The position numbers and the translations under genes were made by a program. Source: an uncultured Alphaproteobacteria bacterium (GTDB lineage: Bacteria; Pseudomonadota; Alphaproteobacteria; HIMB59; GCA-002718135). Taken from it: DNA of 64,000 nt. The notes under the pieces were generated by a model that was not told where the DNA came from, searched no databases, and saw only the letters and a program-made list of their open reading frames with translations. The DNA is taken from NCBI GenBank assembly GCA_902593125.1, contig CACJGU010000006.1, forward strand, positions 1 to 64,000, in the 5' to 3' direction. The first letter of the stretch is position 1; every line of letters starts with the position of its first letter. Below, one piece after another: positions 34,445-42,679 of the stretch.

Positions 34445-35680
34445 TTACAGGAAACCCTGTTCTTTGGCTTTAGCTATGTAAGCAGCTTCAATGTCTTCAA
34501 GTGCTTTTTCAGCTGATTCATTACCTTGTAAGAATTCAACCATTTCATCACTCATTGCTCCATGGAGTAAACCCATTTGAGGAATACTTGGATATGGAGT
34601 TGCTCCCATTTTAGCAGCAGCTAAAACACCGACTGCAGCATCACCAGGAGTATATCCGTTGATTAACCATACAGCAGCGTTTGGATTGTTATTAGCCATT
34701 TCTGTTGAAGATGCAGCACCAACTAAAGCTCTAAAAGAAGCTTCGGCGTTTTCATCAGATGTATTTTTTGCAATTGCTAAACCATCCCACCAAAGAGTTG
34801 TAGCAGCAGCACTTCCTCCGCCAACTGTAGGCGGTGCAGCTAATCTTGTATCTGCTTTGATAGCTTGATCACCTTCATCATCTAAAAGTGACGCAGCACC
34901 TGATCCCCAGATATGCATGATTGCAACATTACCAGACTCCCACTCCTCTTTAACTGCATTTGTATCTTGCGTTAAGAAGTCAGGGTTACTTAGTTCAGTT
35001 AATTTTTTTATTACATTAAGTGCAGCTACACCTTTAGCATTGTTAATGCTTGGTTCTGCAGTCCCTGGTTTAAAAAATTCACCACCATGACCTAAGTACA
35101 TGTTTACAAATTCTTGAGAAAGATTCCATCCTGCTTTAAATGCACCAGCATATGGATTATCCATTTTTCCCGAAGCTTTAATTTTTTCAGCGGCGGCAAT
35201 TACTTCTTCATAAGTTGTTGGTACAGCTATTCCTAGTTCATTAAAGATGCTTTCTCTATACCAAAGATGTTGAGCGTTAGCCATGAAAGCAACAGCATAA
35301 ACTTTACCATCAAAAGTTATTAATTGACTTTTATTTAAGTTAGCACCGTATTTTTCAACTAAATCATCCAATGGACGAAGAAGGCCTTTGCTCATCAAAG
35401 GTGTGATTGAACCGTTAGTTACAATCTTAGCTGTAAATTCAGCTGGATTTGCTTCTAAAGCAGGTCCTTGTAATTTTTGGTGATCAACTGAATGAGTAAC
35501 ACTAAAATCAGCATCAGATCCAGCACATTTTTCTGCTTCTTCCATTACGATTCTGAGAGTTGTAAACTCGTTAGCTAATACATTAATTGTCCCATTTGTT
35601 ACTCCACAAGGTGAGTGCCCGCCAGCATATGCACCTGTACTAACAAATGTAAACAACAGAGCTATTAATAGTTTTTTCAT
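34445..35680 (-). CDS. Sugar-type ABC transporter substrate-binding protein
   Basis: 411 aa, signal peptide KKLLIALLFTFVSTGAYAGG. It belongs to the extracellular solute-binding family 1 (MalE-like): VYAVAFMANAQHLWYRESIF, ELGIAVPTTYEEVIAAAEKI and KEEWESGNVAIMHIWGSGAA are characteristic. Two cysteines at the mature N-terminus and after ~30 residues (SPCGVTN, EKCAGSD) could form a disulfide. It is the first gene of the operon malF-like/malG-like/HAD/SDR, divergent from the LacI-type regulator with the palindromic operator between them. The ligand is not predictable. Confidence 0.9.
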   Translation of the reverse strand: MKKLLIALLFTFVSTGAYAGGHSPCGVTNGTINVLANEFTTLRIVMEEAEKCAGSDADFSVTHSVDHQKLQGPALEANPAEFTAKIVTNGSITPLMSKGLLRPLDDLVEKYGANLNKSQLITFDGKVYAVAFMANAQHLWYRESIFNELGIAVPTTYEEVIAAAEKIKASGKMDNPYAGAFKAGWNLSQEFVNMYLGHGGEFFKPGTAEPSINNAKGVAALNVIKKLTELSNPDFLTQDTNAVKEEWESGNVAIMHIWGSGAASLLDDEGDQAIKADTRLAAPPTVGGGSAAATTLWWDGLAIAKNTSDENAEASFRALVGAASSTEMANNNPNAAVWLINGYTPGDAAVGVLAAAKMGATPYPSIPQMGLLHGAMSDEMVEFLQGNESAEKALEDIEAAYIAKAKEQGFL

Positions 35681-35702
35681 ATATTTCCCCTTATTAATAA
35701 AG

Positions 35703-35715
35703 TGTGAAATTCACA
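35703..35715. promoter_or_regulatory. Palindrome TGTGAAATTCACA before the binding-protein gene
   Basis: Six-base arms TGTGAA/TTCACA around a single A, located 23-35 bp upstream of the binding-protein ATG, so it overlaps the 5' leader of that gene. It differs from the TATTCA-N6-TGAATA element and may be a second regulator site or an mRNA leader hairpin. Confidence 0.35.
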
Positions 35716-35771
35716 TTTAAGTATAATTCCTTTATATTAGTATTAGAAAATAATGCAATAATATGAATTGA

Positions 35772-35789
35772 TATTCAATGTTTTGAATA
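35772..35789. promoter_or_regulatory. Putative LacI-family operator, site 1
   Basis: TATTCA-N6-TGAATA. The wider palindrome ATATTCAA-TGTT-TTGAATAT (35771-35790) has perfect 8-bp arms. It lies 21 bp before the LacI-type gene and ~90 bp before the divergent binding-protein gene, which suits autoregulation plus control of the transporter operon. The same element recurs at 38420 and 42624. Confidence 0.72.
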
Positions 35790-35810
35790 TTGAAATTGAG
35801 GGGATAATTC

Positions 35811-36809
35811 ATGAGTTTTAAAAAGACTGCGACATCACAGGACGTAGCAAAACTGGCAGGCGTATCCCAATCCGCAGTTTCAAGATGCTTTACTAAAGGC
35901 GCCAGCATTTCTAGTAGAACAAAGTTAAGAGTTTTAGAAGCTGCCAAGAAATTAAAATATAAAGCGCCTAATATATCTTCTAATTCTACACCTAATGATG
36001 ATAGCGGATTAGTAGCTATCATTTTACCTTATGTTACTAGCAGATATTATCCTGAAGTTTTAATAGAGTTACATGAAGCACTTAGAAATGGAGGTTTTAG
36101 GATTTTATTAATTACGACTGATGACGGGGAAGAATTAGATGAAAAATTAATACAGCCATACTTAAAAGAAAAACTCATTGCAATAATATCAGCAACAAAA
36201 CCTACTGATAAATTTGTTGAAGATTGCAATCAAAAAAGAATTCAATTTATTGCTTATAATAGGAGTTGGAATATACCAACGATAAGTTCTGTTGCATGTG
36301 ATCATCGTAATGGAGGAGAATTAGTTGCAGAATATTTTACCAAAAAAAATCATAAAAATATTGGACTAATTGAAGGACCAAAAGGATCTTATGTTAGTGA
36401 TGAACGATGCAAAGGTTTTAAAAATTATCTTAAAAATAATAAAAAAATTAAATTAAAGATTGAAAAAGGTTTTTTTACTTATGAAGGTGGATATCAAGCA
36501 ACTGAAAAAATTTTTAATAAAAACATAAGTGCAATATTTTGCGCTGATGACACAATGGCATTTGGATGTTTAGATTATATTAAAAAAAATACTTCATTAA
36601 AAACACCTTTTCACTTAGAAATTATTGGTTATGACGATATATCTATGTCAGCTTGGGAATCATATAACCTGACAACTGTTAGACAGCCTATTAGACAAAT
36701 GTCAAAACTAGCAACTCAATTAATAAATGAATTTATTAAGGATCCAGATTTTGAACCTATAAATCATATTGTACAGGGAAGACTTATAAAAAGAAAAACT
36801 ACAAAATAA
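35811..36809 (+). CDS. LacI-family transcriptional regulator
   Basis: 332 aa. The N-terminal helix-turn-helix TSQDVAKLAGVSQSAVSRCF and the hinge helix KLRVLEAAKKLKYKAPNIS are typical LacI/PurR elements. Residues ~60-330 form a periplasmic-binding-protein-like sensor (LVAIILPYVTSRYYPEVLIE, NISAIFCADDTMAFGCLDYI, EIIGYDDISMSAW). A clear GAGGGG ribosome-binding site precedes the ATG. It is divergent from the ABC operon and flanked by the palindromic operator. It is the obvious candidate to control the three TATTCA-N6-TGAATA promoters in this region. Confidence 0.93.
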   Translation: MSFKKTATSQDVAKLAGVSQSAVSRCFTKGASISSRTKLRVLEAAKKLKYKAPNISSNSTPNDDSGLVAIILPYVTSRYYPEVLIELHEALRNGGFRILLITTDDGEELDEKLIQPYLKEKLIAIISATKPTDKFVEDCNQKRIQFIAYNRSWNIPTISSVACDHRNGGELVAEYFTKKNHKNIGLIEGPKGSYVSDERCKGFKNYLKNNKKIKLKIEKGFFTYEGGYQATEKIFNKNISAIFCADDTMAFGCLDYIKKNTSLKTPFHLEIIGYDDISMSAWESYNLTTVRQPIRQMSKLATQLINEFIKDPDFEPINHIVQGRLIKRKTTK

Positions 36810-36810
36810 T

Positions 36811-37230
36811 TTATTTAAATTTTAATCCCATCTGTTCGAAAACACCATGATTATCTACCATAACGTAGTTATCTAAAAACTTTCCGTCTTTAATGGTCCA
36901 AAAATCTGAAAATTGCATTTTGATTGATTTGCCTGTTGGCTCTACTCCAAGATATGTTCCGCTATGTGTGCCTGTTAAAAATCCCGTTGCACTAATCCAC
37001 TCACCTTCTGCAACCACAATATCGTTTTTTACATGATAATCTGGAAATGCTTCATAAAAAGGTTTTAGCACTTTATATTTAAAATTTTCTATACCATGGA
37101 TATCACCAAAACCTGGAGGACCATGCCAGACCATATCATCATGCCAGTACTTGTGTTGTGCTTCTAAATCTTGAGCATTAAGTGCATCATACATATCAGC
37201 TAATAATTTTTTACTTTCATCTAAAGTCAT
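36811..37230 (-). CDS. Single-domain SnoaL/NTF2-like protein
   Basis: 139 aa alpha+beta barrel protein of the SnoaL type. It carries KYWHDDMVWHGPPGFGDIHG, the WHxxMxWxGPxGxG signature also seen in the C-terminal halves of the two type B tandem proteins nearby, followed by FYEAFPDYH, GTYLGVEPTGKSIKMQFSDF and DNYVMVDNHGVFEQMG. Its start overlaps the type A tandem protein upstream by 4 bp, so the two are coexpressed. Members may be cyclases, isomerases or ligand-binding proteins; no specific activity can be claimed. Confidence 0.83.
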   Translation of the reverse strand: MTLDESKKLLADMYDALNAQDLEAQHKYWHDDMVWHGPPGFGDIHGIENFKYKVLKPFYEAFPDYHVKNDIVVAEGEWISATGFLTGTHSGTYLGVEPTGKSIKMQFSDFWTIKDGKFLDNYVMVDNHGVFEQMGLKFK

Positions 37231-38366
37231 TTTTTATCTCCTAAAATTTGCATTAGAATTGCAAGCTCATTAAAGCCAGTCCACTCTTTAATAATTTTAT
37301 TATTTTTAATTTCCCATTGAGTAATTCCCCACAAATACACTTCTCTATTTGTTGGTTGGCCAAATGAGCCATTACCTTTATGAGTTCCTACTGCACCCCA
37401 ACGAACTGATACTAAGTAACCATCTTTTGTATTTCCCATCCAATATAAATCTTCAATACTTAGTGCAAGATCAGGAAATGATGCCAAAAGTGATATTATA
37501 AATTTTCTTAATTGCAAAACTCCTTTAAATTTACGACCAGTTGAACCTTCAAATTCTAAATTACTAGAGTATGCTTTATTTATTGCAGAAAAGTTTCGTC
37601 TATTCCAAATTGTATCATAAACTGCATGCACAAACTCTCTTACATTTTTGATTTTATCTGGAATATCAAAACTAATTGGTCTTAATTTAATAATATTTCT
37701 TGTTGGTTTAGAGTTTTTAAAATGAGGAGCATAAGGCCCTGCAATTCCTTCATCGACAAGTTGCTTAGCAACTTGATTTAAATCTAATCCAAGTTGTTTA
37801 ATTAAGCCTGCAGTGTCGTAAACAACATTTTCGTAATAAATTTTATTATTTTTTGCTACACAATTTGCAATACAAAATAATCTTACTTTTTTACCAGTTG
37901 GTTTAGAAAATTTACTAAATCCCGTATTTGTTCCAGTAATAATTGTTCTATGTGAAGTATGAAAACTTGCATTTTCATCCCCTGCCCAAATAACTTCATC
38001 TGCAAATAATCGAATATCTGGAAAGGCGTTGTTTGTGTGTACAGTATCAGCTACTATTTTTTCAGATCCAGATTGTAAACCAAATTCATCCCAAACTCTG
38101 CAGTCTTTACTGTAGGTGTCATAGATATAACCAATATTTTTTTCTTCCCATATTTGATACGTAATCCTTACAATATAATCAATTATATTTTTATACTGAT
38201 CCTCAAACCCCTTCATTGATTGATGTTTAAGTTTTTTTGGTTTTGGATTTAATGATTTAGCTGTTCCACCACCCCCATATGCTTTTAATGAAATATCATA
38301 ACTCTTAGGCATATGATGATCTTGAAGGGCTTCTGGTCTTTTATCTGTAATTTTATTAAACTTCAT
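37227..38366 (-). CDS. Tandem SnoaL/NTF2-like protein, type A (module 1)
   Basis: 379 aa. Two NTF2-like domains: residues ~51-205 (MKGFEDQYKNIIDYIVRITY, FPDIRLFADEVIWAGDENAS, VVYDTAGLIKQLG) and ~225-378 (REFVHAVYDTIWNRRNF, SFPDLALSIEDLYWMGNTKD, TGFNELAILMQILG). The paralogue at 40611-41603 starts at the equivalent of Met51, so either this copy has a 50-residue polar N-terminal extension or its true start is that internal ATG. Expressed leftward from the operator at 38420, with the single-domain protein following. The function is unknown. Confidence 0.82.
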   Translation of the reverse strand: MKFNKITDKRPEALQDHHMPKSYDISLKAYGGGGTAKSLNPKPKKLKHQSMKGFEDQYKNIIDYIVRITYQIWEEKNIGYIYDTYSKDCRVWDEFGLQSGSEKIVADTVHTNNAFPDIRLFADEVIWAGDENASFHTSHRTIITGTNTGFSKFSKPTGKKVRLFCIANCVAKNNKIYYENVVYDTAGLIKQLGLDLNQVAKQLVDEGIAGPYAPHFKNSKPTRNIIKLRPISFDIPDKIKNVREFVHAVYDTIWNRRNFSAINKAYSSNLEFEGSTGRKFKGVLQLRKFIISLLASFPDLALSIEDLYWMGNTKDGYLVSVRWGAVGTHKGNGSFGQPTNREVYLWGITQWEIKNNKIIKEWTGFNELAILMQILGDKK

Positions 38367-38419
38367 AATTTGTATTTGTAATGAGATACATTTAAAAATA
38401 TTTCAAAGCAATAAAATTT

Positions 38420-38437
38420 TATTCAAAAAAATGAATA
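38420..38437. promoter_or_regulatory. Putative LacI-family operator, site 2
   Basis: TATTCA-AAAAAA-TGAATA, same half-sites and spacing as site 1. It lies between the divergent type A (start 38366) and type B (start 38474) tandem-SnoaL genes, 53 and 36 bp from their ATGs, and could control both. Confidence 0.7.
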
Positions 38438-38473
38438 TTGTCTTTTTTAGTTTATTAATATAATCAAAATGAA

Positions 38474-39478
38474 ATGACTGATCTTCAATTAGAAAAAAAA
38501 TTAGTATTAGATTATTTCAATGAAATAGATAGTTGCAACATTGATTCATTATCTGAAGTTATATCTAAGTACACATCAGAAGATTTTAATATGAAGTGCA
38601 CACATCCATTCAACGAACTAAGTAGTATCGATCTTGTTGCTAATAATCTTTGGAAACCAATTAAAGATTCATTTTCACCTATACAACGTCGATTAGATAT
38701 ATTTTATGCTGGAATAAATTCACTAGATAAAAATAAAGGGAAATGGATCTCAAGTATGGGTCATTTCATGGGTGTTTTCAATAAATCGTTTGTAGGCCTT
38801 AAACCAAATTATAAATCTATTTTGTTAAGATTTGCTGAATTTTATAAAGTGGAGAATAATAAAATTACTGAAGGAGCGATTTTTTTAGATGTAATGAATT
38901 TAATGCAGCAACTAGGTCTTTCTATAATTCCTGAATCTACTGGTCTGGTTTGTGTAACACCAGGACCAATGAATCATAAAGGTTTAAAATTTGATATTTC
39001 TAATGAAAGTGAAAGTCAAAAAACATTAGATTTAATTCATAGAATGCGCGATCGACTTGTTAAGGAATCCAAAATGCAATCATATAAAGAGGAATTAGAA
39101 TTAGATTGGCATAATGATATGATTTGGTGGGGACCAGGCGGTATAGGAGCTTCATATACTATTGATGGTTATAAAAAAGGTCACACAAAACCATTTCAGG
39201 ATGGTTTAGAGTTTGTGCGTTTCAATGGACACATACTTAGTAGTTCAGAAGATGATCTAGGTGGTTGGTTTGGTTGGCCAAATTTAATTATGAAACCTAA
39301 AGGAGAATATTTAGGTTTAACAAATGCTAGTGATATTGAATCAGAAATGAGAGTTGTTGATTTATATCGAAGAGATGGAGATAAATTGGCTGAAAATTGG
39401 ATCTTTATTGATCATTTACATTTTTTAAAAAAACTGGGAGTGGATCTTTTAGAAAGAGCAAAATTTTTAAATCAGTAA
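38474..39478 (+). CDS. Tandem SnoaL/NTF2-like protein, type B (module 1)
   Basis: 334 aa. First domain ~residues 5-155 (LVANNLWKPIKDSFSPIQRR, ISSMGHFMGVFNKSFVGLKP, FLDVMNLMQQLGLS). Second domain ~185-325 (LDWHNDMIWWGPGGIGASYT, EYLGLTNASDIESEMRVVDL, FIDHLHFLKKLGVDLL). The WH-x2-M-x-W-x-GP-x-G-x-G motif is shared with the single-domain protein and with the paralogue at 42680. No signal peptide, so it is cytoplasmic. It is a single-gene transcription unit running into the convergent MetE-like gene (no gap). The function is unknown. Confidence 0.82.
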   Translation: MTDLQLEKKLVLDYFNEIDSCNIDSLSEVISKYTSEDFNMKCTHPFNELSSIDLVANNLWKPIKDSFSPIQRRLDIFYAGINSLDKNKGKWISSMGHFMGVFNKSFVGLKPNYKSILLRFAEFYKVENNKITEGAIFLDVMNLMQQLGLSIIPESTGLVCVTPGPMNHKGLKFDISNESESQKTLDLIHRMRDRLVKESKMQSYKEELELDWHNDMIWWGPGGIGASYTIDGYKKGHTKPFQDGLEFVRFNGHILSSSEDDLGGWFGWPNLIMKPKGEYLGLTNASDIESEMRVVDLYRRDGDKLAENWIFIDHLHFLKKLGVDLLERAKFLNQ

Positions 39479-40606
39479 TTAGATTACTTTCGAGGCAAGT
39501 TTAGTACCTTCAACTAATGCATGAAGCTTTTCATAACAAATTTTTTCATCAATTTTTCCAAAGCCAGCAAATGTACTAAAACCACAATCTGTCCCTGCCA
39601 TTAATTGATCTTTCGGAATTACTGTAGAAAACTGAATTAATCTATCTGCAACAACTTCTGGATGTTCAACAAAATTAGAGGTTGAGTCGATTACGCCAGG
39701 TACTAGGACTTTATCTTTTGGTAACTTTATATCTTGAAAAACTTTCCATTCATGAGCGTGTCTAGGATTAGAAGATTCAATTAGAAAGTATTTTATCTTT
39801 GATTTCAAAATTATAGGTAATATTTTCTCTAAAGCAATATCGTGTGTATGTGGCCCTTCATAATTTCCCCAACATATATGCATTCTAGTTTGTTCAATAT
39901 TAACATTGGATAATGCTGAGTTGAGGCATTCAATTTGTAGTTCTGCACGTTTAATAAATTCATCCTCAGATAAATTTTTAAAATTCATGTGTCTTGCTAA
40001 AGCAAGGTCGGGGCAATCTAGCTGAACTTGGATATCTGATTTTGTTATAACTTCATATTCTTTAGCCATAATATTAGATAATTTATCCAAATATTCATCT
40101 TCACTACTATAAAACTTATTTGGCATAAAAACATTTATGACTCCAGGTGAAGCTGAATTCATAAATGCATGTCGATGATTTAGTTTATCAAGTGAATTTT
40201 TAAAATTATTAATATCTTTTATAAGAGACGTTTCATCTTTTACTTTTAATTCGTTTGTACAACATGGTCTGGTATAAGTTGGTGTGCCACCACTTTTAGC
40301 AATCTTTTCTTTATATTCAGGAAAATCATCAAGGTCAGCGGGTGCTCTTCTTTCACTTTCACCTGAGAACCCCTCTATTCTGTCTTTAATATAAGTAGCA
40401 TAACTAATTTTACTCATCTCCCCATCACTGACAAAGTCAATTCCAACATTAAGTTGTTTCTTCACAACACTTTCGACATTATTTTTTAACACTTCATCAA
40501 AACTACTTTTACTGAATTTTTCACCTTTATCTTTAGCAAATAAAAATTCTGAAAGTTCTTTTGACCTCGGAAGACTTCCAACATGTGTTGTCAAAATATT
40601 AGACAT
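39479..40606 (-). CDS. MetE-like protein of the SnoaL gene cluster
   Basis: 375 aa, the catalytic-half-only form of cobalamin-independent methionine synthase. N-terminal LTTHVGSLPRSKELSEFLFA and GIDFVSDGEMSKISYATYIK. Zinc ligands His/Cys in TRMHICWGNYEGPH, Glu in KYFLIESSNPRHAHEW, Cys in LMAGTDCGFSTFAG. It differs from the copy at 25506 in length and in the ligand environment. Last gene of the leftward operon cupin/type A/MetE-like. It may transfer a methyl or other alkyl group to or from a thiol in the pathway run by this cluster; that is inference. Confidence 0.82.
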   Translation of the reverse strand: MSNILTTHVGSLPRSKELSEFLFAKDKGEKFSKSSFDEVLKNNVESVVKKQLNVGIDFVSDGEMSKISYATYIKDRIEGFSGESERRAPADLDDFPEYKEKIAKSGGTPTYTRPCCTNELKVKDETSLIKDINNFKNSLDKLNHRHAFMNSASPGVINVFMPNKFYSSEDEYLDKLSNIMAKEYEVITKSDIQVQLDCPDLALARHMNFKNLSEDEFIKRAELQIECLNSALSNVNIEQTRMHICWGNYEGPHTHDIALEKILPIILKSKIKYFLIESSNPRHAHEWKVFQDIKLPKDKVLVPGVIDSTSNFVEHPEVVADRLIQFSTVIPKDQLMAGTDCGFSTFAGFGKIDEKICYEKLHALVEGTKLASKVI

Positions 40607-40610
40607 TAAA

Positions 40611-41603
40611 TTAACCCGTTTTTAATAATATCTGTTTCCAGATCATAGTTTCATCATAGAGAACCCATTCATTTTTGATACCTCTTTCTCCATATTCAAC
40701 ATGATTGATACCCATTATATAAATTTTTGCATTAGTAGCTCTTCCAAATAAACCATCTCCTTCATGTTTTCCTACTATAGACCATCGTACTGAAGCTTTT
40801 TTAGGTTCATGTTTTTCTTCAGTAAAAGCAATGTGCTCTACTGAAAATAATCCATTGGGGAAAGCATCTCTTAATTCTTTCCAAAATTTTATTGCCTCAT
40901 CTCTTCCATGGCTAGTTTTCCCTCCTGGTTGAAATTGTTGTATAGCTCTATCATAACTATCATTTATTGTTTTCTCTAAGTTAATGTTCATGATGGAGGT
41001 TAATATATTTGCATATAGCTCTCCAATATTACCAGAAGCTAATATCGGAGATTTATAAATCGATTCTACAGGTGTATTTTCATCAAAAGGTTTGCTAGTT
41101 TTTTCAGGACCACCTTCATCTTTAATGAGATTGCTAGCAAATTTTTTCGGATCTATTCCAATTTGTCTCACGATTGCTCCTTGATCTCTTACAAGCCACT
41201 CATCATAAACCTGATTATTCATACATGCACAGTCAGCAATGGTTCGGTAATAAAGTTTTTTTCCTGTCGCTTTCCCGTACATACCATCAACAGAATGAGT
41301 TGAAGTTGATAAAATACGGTGTGATGAAAAATATCCCTCATCATCATTGCCTGTCCAAATTATATCTTCACCTAAAAGTGTTCTATCGGGGAATAGTTTT
41401 TTACTAGCATATGTACTTTGTATTACTGGATCTGCACCATAAATTACTCCAGATGGAGATCTTGTAGGTGTTGGAAGACTTACATTTGGGGTATCAGCAT
41501 AATACTGTCTTATTGCTTCAACATCATTGTTTTCCCAAATCTGATATGTAATTTTTAAAATATAGTCAGGTAAGTCTTTAAACTGTTTATCAAAACCTTT
41601 CAT
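40611..41603 (-). CDS. Tandem SnoaL/NTF2-like protein, type A (module 2)
   Basis: 330 aa, paralogue of the protein at 37227. Domain 1 starts at MKGFDKQFKDLPDYILKITY and includes LFPDRTLLGEDIIWTGNDDE and IADCACMNNQVYDEWLVRD. Domain 2 (~residues 190-325) includes FPNGLFSVEHIAFTEEKHEP and ASVRWSIVGKHEGDGLFGRA. The phrase SVRW-x(4)-GxHxGxGxFGxxTN is common to both type A copies, marking a conserved pocket. It lies 4 bp upstream of the MetE-like gene and 13 bp after the cupin gene on the same strand. Confidence 0.82.
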   Translation of the reverse strand: MKGFDKQFKDLPDYILKITYQIWENNDVEAIRQYYADTPNVSLPTPTRSPSGVIYGADPVIQSTYASKKLFPDRTLLGEDIIWTGNDDEGYFSSHRILSTSTHSVDGMYGKATGKKLYYRTIADCACMNNQVYDEWLVRDQGAIVRQIGIDPKKFASNLIKDEGGPEKTSKPFDENTPVESIYKSPILASGNIGELYANILTSIMNINLEKTINDSYDRAIQQFQPGGKTSHGRDEAIKFWKELRDAFPNGLFSVEHIAFTEEKHEPKKASVRWSIVGKHEGDGLFGRATNAKIYIMGINHVEYGERGIKNEWVLYDETMIWKQILLKTG

Positions 41604-41616
41604 AGTAAAATAATAT

Positions 41617-42588
41617 TTAATTAGTTTGACGTATTATAAATAAATTCCCCTCATCATTACTTATCTGTCTAACGGAGCGTAATGAGTTTTTTGGAACAGA
41701 AAATGTATCTTTCTCGTTGATTACAAGTGTGTTTCCATCACACTCAATTTCCCATTTACCAGATAAGCAATGATAAACTTCTGATTTCTCTAGTGCATAT
41801 TCATGTATATGTGCATTTTTTCCATTGAGTAGTGAAAGGCTAAAACCTGTTGTATGAGGTATCTTCGGTTCAAATGATTTGTTGTGAATATTAAAATGAT
41901 CAAGATAGTTGATAATTTTATTTGATTTGTAGTGTTCATCATCAACAAAATATTTATCTTTTTTATCAAATCGAATAACAAACTTTTCAATATCTTCTGA
42001 AGAATAATGGTCGAAACTTTCTAATTCATGATCTTTTAATGGTTGAATAACTTTAGTTTCATCTGTTATTTTTTGTTTCTCTGTATCAATTAAAGAATTA
42101 TCATCCATTAAAACCATACCAGATTCTTTTGCATCTTTTAAAAGTTTTGGTGTCCAAGTGATTACACCAGGATCATTTTCACCTAATACTACAAACATTA
42201 AAGCTTCTTCATCACTTACATTTTGAAAACCTCTGAACATATTTGTAGGAAAAGAAGCTATATCACCTTTCTTTAAAATCACTTCACCTTCATTACCGTC
42301 AACCCCCCAATAGAAACGCCATGCACCAGAATGAATAATAAAAACTTCAGCTGTTGTATGACTATGTAATCCAGATCCATTCATAGGTGCGGCACTTACA
42401 GCACCGATATTAAAACCATGTTCTTCAGCTATTTTGACATTTTGTTTTGCATCTTCACTTACTCCAGGCCCTATAACTGAATAATTTTTTCTGTCTTGAT
42501 GGCCTTTTAATTTACCCTCAACAAAAGGTATGTTACTTGGTATAAGTTCATCAAATTTTGCTAATCTTGATGTAATATTCATTGACAT
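41617..42588 (-). CDS. Double-cupin protein
   Basis: 323 aa with two cupin barrels. Cupin 1 (~residues 20-150): GSGLHSHTTAEVFIIHSGAW, GDIASFPTNMFRGFQNVS, holding a His-x-His-x(4)-Glu type metal site. Cupin 2 (~225-320): NAHIHEYALEKSEVYHCLSG, and EKDTFSVPKNSLRSVRQIS. Members are dioxygenases, isomerases or sugar-binding proteins; both barrels appear to keep metal ligands. First gene of the leftward three-gene operon, starting just downstream of operator site 3. The start may be two residues in (MNITSRLAKF). Confidence 0.82.
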   Translation of the reverse strand: MSMNITSRLAKFDELIPSNIPFVEGKLKGHQDRKNYSVIGPGVSEDAKQNVKIAEEHGFNIGAVSAAPMNGSGLHSHTTAEVFIIHSGAWRFYWGVDGNEGEVILKKGDIASFPTNMFRGFQNVSDEEALMFVVLGENDPGVITWTPKLLKDAKESGMVLMDDNSLIDTEKQKITDETKVIQPLKDHELESFDHYSSEDIEKFVIRFDKKDKYFVDDEHYKSNKIINYLDHFNIHNKSFEPKIPHTTGFSLSLLNGKNAHIHEYALEKSEVYHCLSGKWEIECDGNTLVINEKDTFSVPKNSLRSVRQISNDEGNLFIIRQTN

Positions 42589-42603
42589 ATTATTGTGATA
42601 TTT

Positions 42604-42641
42604 TATTCATTTTTTTTGAATATTATTCAAATTAATGAATA
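42604..42641. promoter_or_regulatory. Putative LacI-family operator, site 3 (double)
   Basis: Contains TATTCA-AATTAA-TGAATA (42624-42641), identical in half-sites and N6 spacing to sites 1 and 2, and next to it a second pair TATTCA-N7-TGAATA (42604-42622). It lies between the divergent cupin (start 42588) and type B tandem-SnoaL (start 42680) genes. Confidence 0.72.
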
Positions 42642-42679
42642 AATCAATTATTATTTATTTTTACTGTTAATAAATCGAT

